From contig CAMQPJ010000046.1 of NCBI GenBank assembly GCA_947003675.1, positions 1-7,977 on the forward strand: DNA of 7,977 bases. The letters run 5' to 3'. Origin of the DNA: an uncultured Collinsella sp. (GTDB lineage: Bacteria > Actinomycetota > Coriobacteriia > Coriobacteriales > Coriobacteriaceae). Below the pieces are notes generated by a model that was not told where the DNA came from, searched no databases, and saw only the letters and a list, made by a program, of their open reading frames with translations. Position 1 is the first letter of the stretch, and every line of letters starts with the position of its first letter. The position numbers were made by a program, and so were the translations under genes. Positions 6,430-7,977 of the stretch are shown piece by piece.

Positions 6430-7977
6430 CAGAATCCTCCAAACTCACGATCTTCACGTGCCATCTCGGCGTCGACAGACTCCAGCGCAGCAAGCCCCTC
6501 CTCGTCCAGAAGGACCTCGCGCGGCTTGGAACCGTCGGGCGGTCCGACGACACCCTTTTCTTCCAGCATGTCCATAATACGCCCGGCACGCGCATAGCCA
6601 ACCTTGAGGCGCCGTTGCAGGCCAGATGTGGAGCCAAGCTGCGATTCCACCACAATATGGGCAGCTTCCCAAATAAGCGGATCATCATCCTGCGGCTCGG
6701 CAACACCGGTCCGGACAATACCGCCACCACCCGCCATGGACATCGAGGCGGGAGCCACGGCAGAAAGGATCTCCTCGTGGTAGTCCGGCTCACTCTGAGA
6801 TTTGACGAACTCGACGATCTCATTAATCTCGTCATCCGAAACAAAGCAGCCCTGAATACGGCGAGGCTTGCCCCAATCAACCTTCGAAAACAGCATATCG
6901 CCCAGACCGGTGAGCTTTTCGGCGCCCATCTGGTCGATGATGACGCGAGAATCGATGCCCGTAGCGACGTTAAAGGCAATACGGTTGGTGATATTGGCCT
7001 TGATGAGACCCGTCACCACGTTGGAACTGGGCCGCTGCGTGGCCACGATAAGGTGGATACCGGCGGCACGGCCCAGCTGGGCGATACGCACGATCGACGC
7101 CTCGACATCCTTGCCGGCGACCATCATCAGGTCCGAAAGCTCGTCGATGATGATGACCAGGTAGGGCATCTTTTGCGGCGGGTTGTCGTAATGCTCAAAC
7201 TCGCCGGCGGCCTGCTTTTCGTTATAGGTCGAAATCTTACGGACGTTGAGGCGTTCGAAGACCTTCAGGCGACGCTCCATCTCGGAAACGGCCCACTGCA
7301 GGGCGCTTGCGGCCTGCTTGGGCTCGGTCACGACGGGCACATAGAGATGCGGCAGGCCGTTGTAGCCCGCGAGCTCAACGCGCTTGGGGTCGACCATGAT
7401 CAGGCGAACGTCCTCGGGAAGCGCGCGCATGAGCAGGGTCGTGATGATGGAGTTGATCATGACCGACTTACCGGAACCCGTAGTACCGGCGATCAGCAGG
7501 TGAGGCATCTTGGCGAGGTCGGCGACGACCGGCGTGCCCTCGGCGTCGCGGCCGATGGCAAGCTCAAGCGGACCGCCCTTAACATAGGGCAGCACGTCGC
7601 CCAAGTTGACGTTCTGACGCTTGCGATTGGGGATCTCGATACCCACGAGCGAGGTGCCGGGAATCGGGGCAAAGATACGCACGGACTGAGCAGCAAGCGA
7701 CAGCGCGATGTCGTCCTCAAGGCTCGAAATCTTGCTCACGCGCTCACCCTCGCCGGGCTGCAGCTTAAAGGTCGTCACCGTGGGACCGGCAATCCAGCCG
7801 ACGACGCGAGCGCTACGGCCAAACTCAAGCAGCGTGGACTGCAACGACTCGGCGGTCTGCTCCAGCTCCTTGTCCGAAGACGCGGCAGACGCGGACTGAG
7901 GGTTTGCATGCAGGATTTCGAGCGGCGGAAGCTTTAGGCCGTCCTCTTCTTCGCCCTCGTTATCCGCGGGGGCATTG
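6429..7977 (-). CDS. ftsK: FtsK/SpoIIIE DNA translocase (partial, N-terminus beyond right edge)
   Basis: Septum-associated hexameric ATPase that pumps double-stranded DNA to finish chromosome segregation at division. 515 C-terminal residues are visible; the frame stays open to the right edge, where the N-terminal membrane domain would lie. Visible residues 15-20 (LKLPPL) begin the conserved alpha-domain entry. The RecA-like motor has Walker A GTTGSGKS at about 164-171, the VDPKRVELAGYNGLPHL block at about 195-211 and Walker B LVIIIDELSDLM at about 273-284. ATQRPSSNVVTGLIKANI follows. A gamma winged-helix domain (about 432-492, with GLQRRLKVGYARAGRIMDML) is expected to read polar guide sequences. 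It ends FGGF. The TTG at 7842-7844 is in frame but is not the start, because conserved sequence continues upstream of it. The last two glycine codons double as the ribosome-binding site of the rodZ-like gene. Confidence 0.96.
   Translation of the reverse strand, partial: NAPADNEGEEEDGLKLPPLEILHANPQSASAASSDKELEQTAESLQSTLLEFGRSARVVGWIAGPTVTTFKLQPGEGERVSKISSLEDDIALSLAAQSVRIFAPIPGTSLVGIEIPNRKRQNVNLGDVLPYVKGGPLELAIGRDAEGTPVVADLAKMPHLLIAGTTGSGKSVMINSIITTLLMRALPEDVRLIMVDPKRVELAGYNGLPHLYVPVVTEPKQAASALQWAVSEMERRLKVFERLNVRKISTYNEKQAAGEFEHYDNPPQKMPYLVIIIDELSDLMMVAGKDVEASIVRIAQLGRAAGIHLIVATQRPSSNVVTGLIKANITNRIAFNVATGIDSRVIIDQMGAEKLTGLGDMLFSKVDWGKPRRIQGCFVSDDEINEIVEFVKSQSEPDYHEEILSAVAPASMSMAGGGGIVRTGVAEPQDDDPLIWEAAHIVVESQLGSTSGLQRRLKVGYARAGRIMDMLEEKGVVGPPDGSKPREVLLDEEGLAALESVDAEMAREDREFGGF
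6436..6440 (-). promoter_or_regulatory. Shine-Dalgarno of the RodZ-like gene inside the ftsK end
   Basis: GGAGG on the minus strand, six bases before the ATG at 6427-6429. It is formed by the last Gly-Gly codons of FtsK. With the TGATG stop/start overlap this makes translational coupling likely. Confidence 0.85.

Noticed and set aside
7842..7844. TTG as the start of the FtsK protein
   Set aside because: The frame continues upstream to the window edge with recognisable FtsK sequence (LKLPPL), so this is an internal leucine codon.
6420..7937. A 505-codon plus-strand open frame opposite ftsK, and similar long plus-strand frames at 553-1548, 2886-4013 and 4951-6081
   Set aside because: Each mirrors a clearly conserved minus-strand gene. 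Such frames arise when the sense gene rarely uses codons whose complements are stops. Their translations look compositionally biased and match no family I recognise, and no promoter or good ribosome-binding site supports them.
1..7977. CRISPR array, insertion sequence, prophage, tRNA/rRNA or defence system
   Set aside because: I saw no spaced direct repeats of CRISPR type, no transposase or integrase, no terminal inverted repeats and no tRNA-like sequence. All coding space is taken by conserved housekeeping genes on one strand.

Overview
This looks like a core chromosomal segment of an anaerobic actinobacterium of the class Coriobacteriia, possibly Collinsella. I infer this from the moderately high G+C, the actinobacterial/Firmicute-type (CGAAC-N4-GTTCG) LexA box, the ftsK - rodZ-like - rimO - pgsA - cinA - recA - recX gene order, and the feel of the proteins. 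I could not check the taxon by a search. Every gene lies on the minus strand, so transcription runs from the right end of the window to the left. I see no mobile element, CRISPR array, tRNA or rRNA.

Right to left, the first unit is a tightly packed presumptive operon. It holds ftsK (3' part only; it runs off the right edge), a RodZ-like membrane HTH protein whose start codon overlaps the ftsK stop, yajQ (nucleotide/c-di-GMP-binding family), rimO (radical-SAM methylthiotransferase for ribosomal protein S12), pgsA (phosphatidylglycerophosphate synthase) and a stand-alone CinA C-terminal (PncC-type) gene. Gaps are 26 bp or less throughout. A perfect 10-bp stem hairpin begins 7 bases after the cinA stop and probably ends this transcript.

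The only sizeable non-coding stretch (1582-1817, 236 bp) then carries the control region of the second unit, recA-recX. It contains a near-consensus sigma-70-type promoter (TTGACC, 17-bp spacer, TATTAT) whose spacer is occupied by a perfect palindromic LexA/SOS box. Upstream of that lie helically phased ACC(AAA) repeats. recA follows, with a strong Shine-Dalgarno sequence, and then recX, which starts 11 bp after recA and runs off the left edge.

Together the genes cover chromosome segregation (FtsK), cell shape and envelope (RodZ-like, PgsA), ribosome modification (RimO), nucleotide salvage (CinA/PncC) and recombination with SOS repair (RecA, RecX). The arrangement resembles the well-known spoIIIE/ftsK-ymfM-pgsA-cinA-recA neighbourhood of Gram-positive bacteria. 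I do not see a wholly new system. The least ordinary items are the RodZ-like protein (long Arg/Gly/Tyr-rich cytoplasmic linker and a slippage-prone Asp-Gly-Thr repeat tail), the phased repeat upstream of the recA promoter, and yajQ sitting inside this operon.
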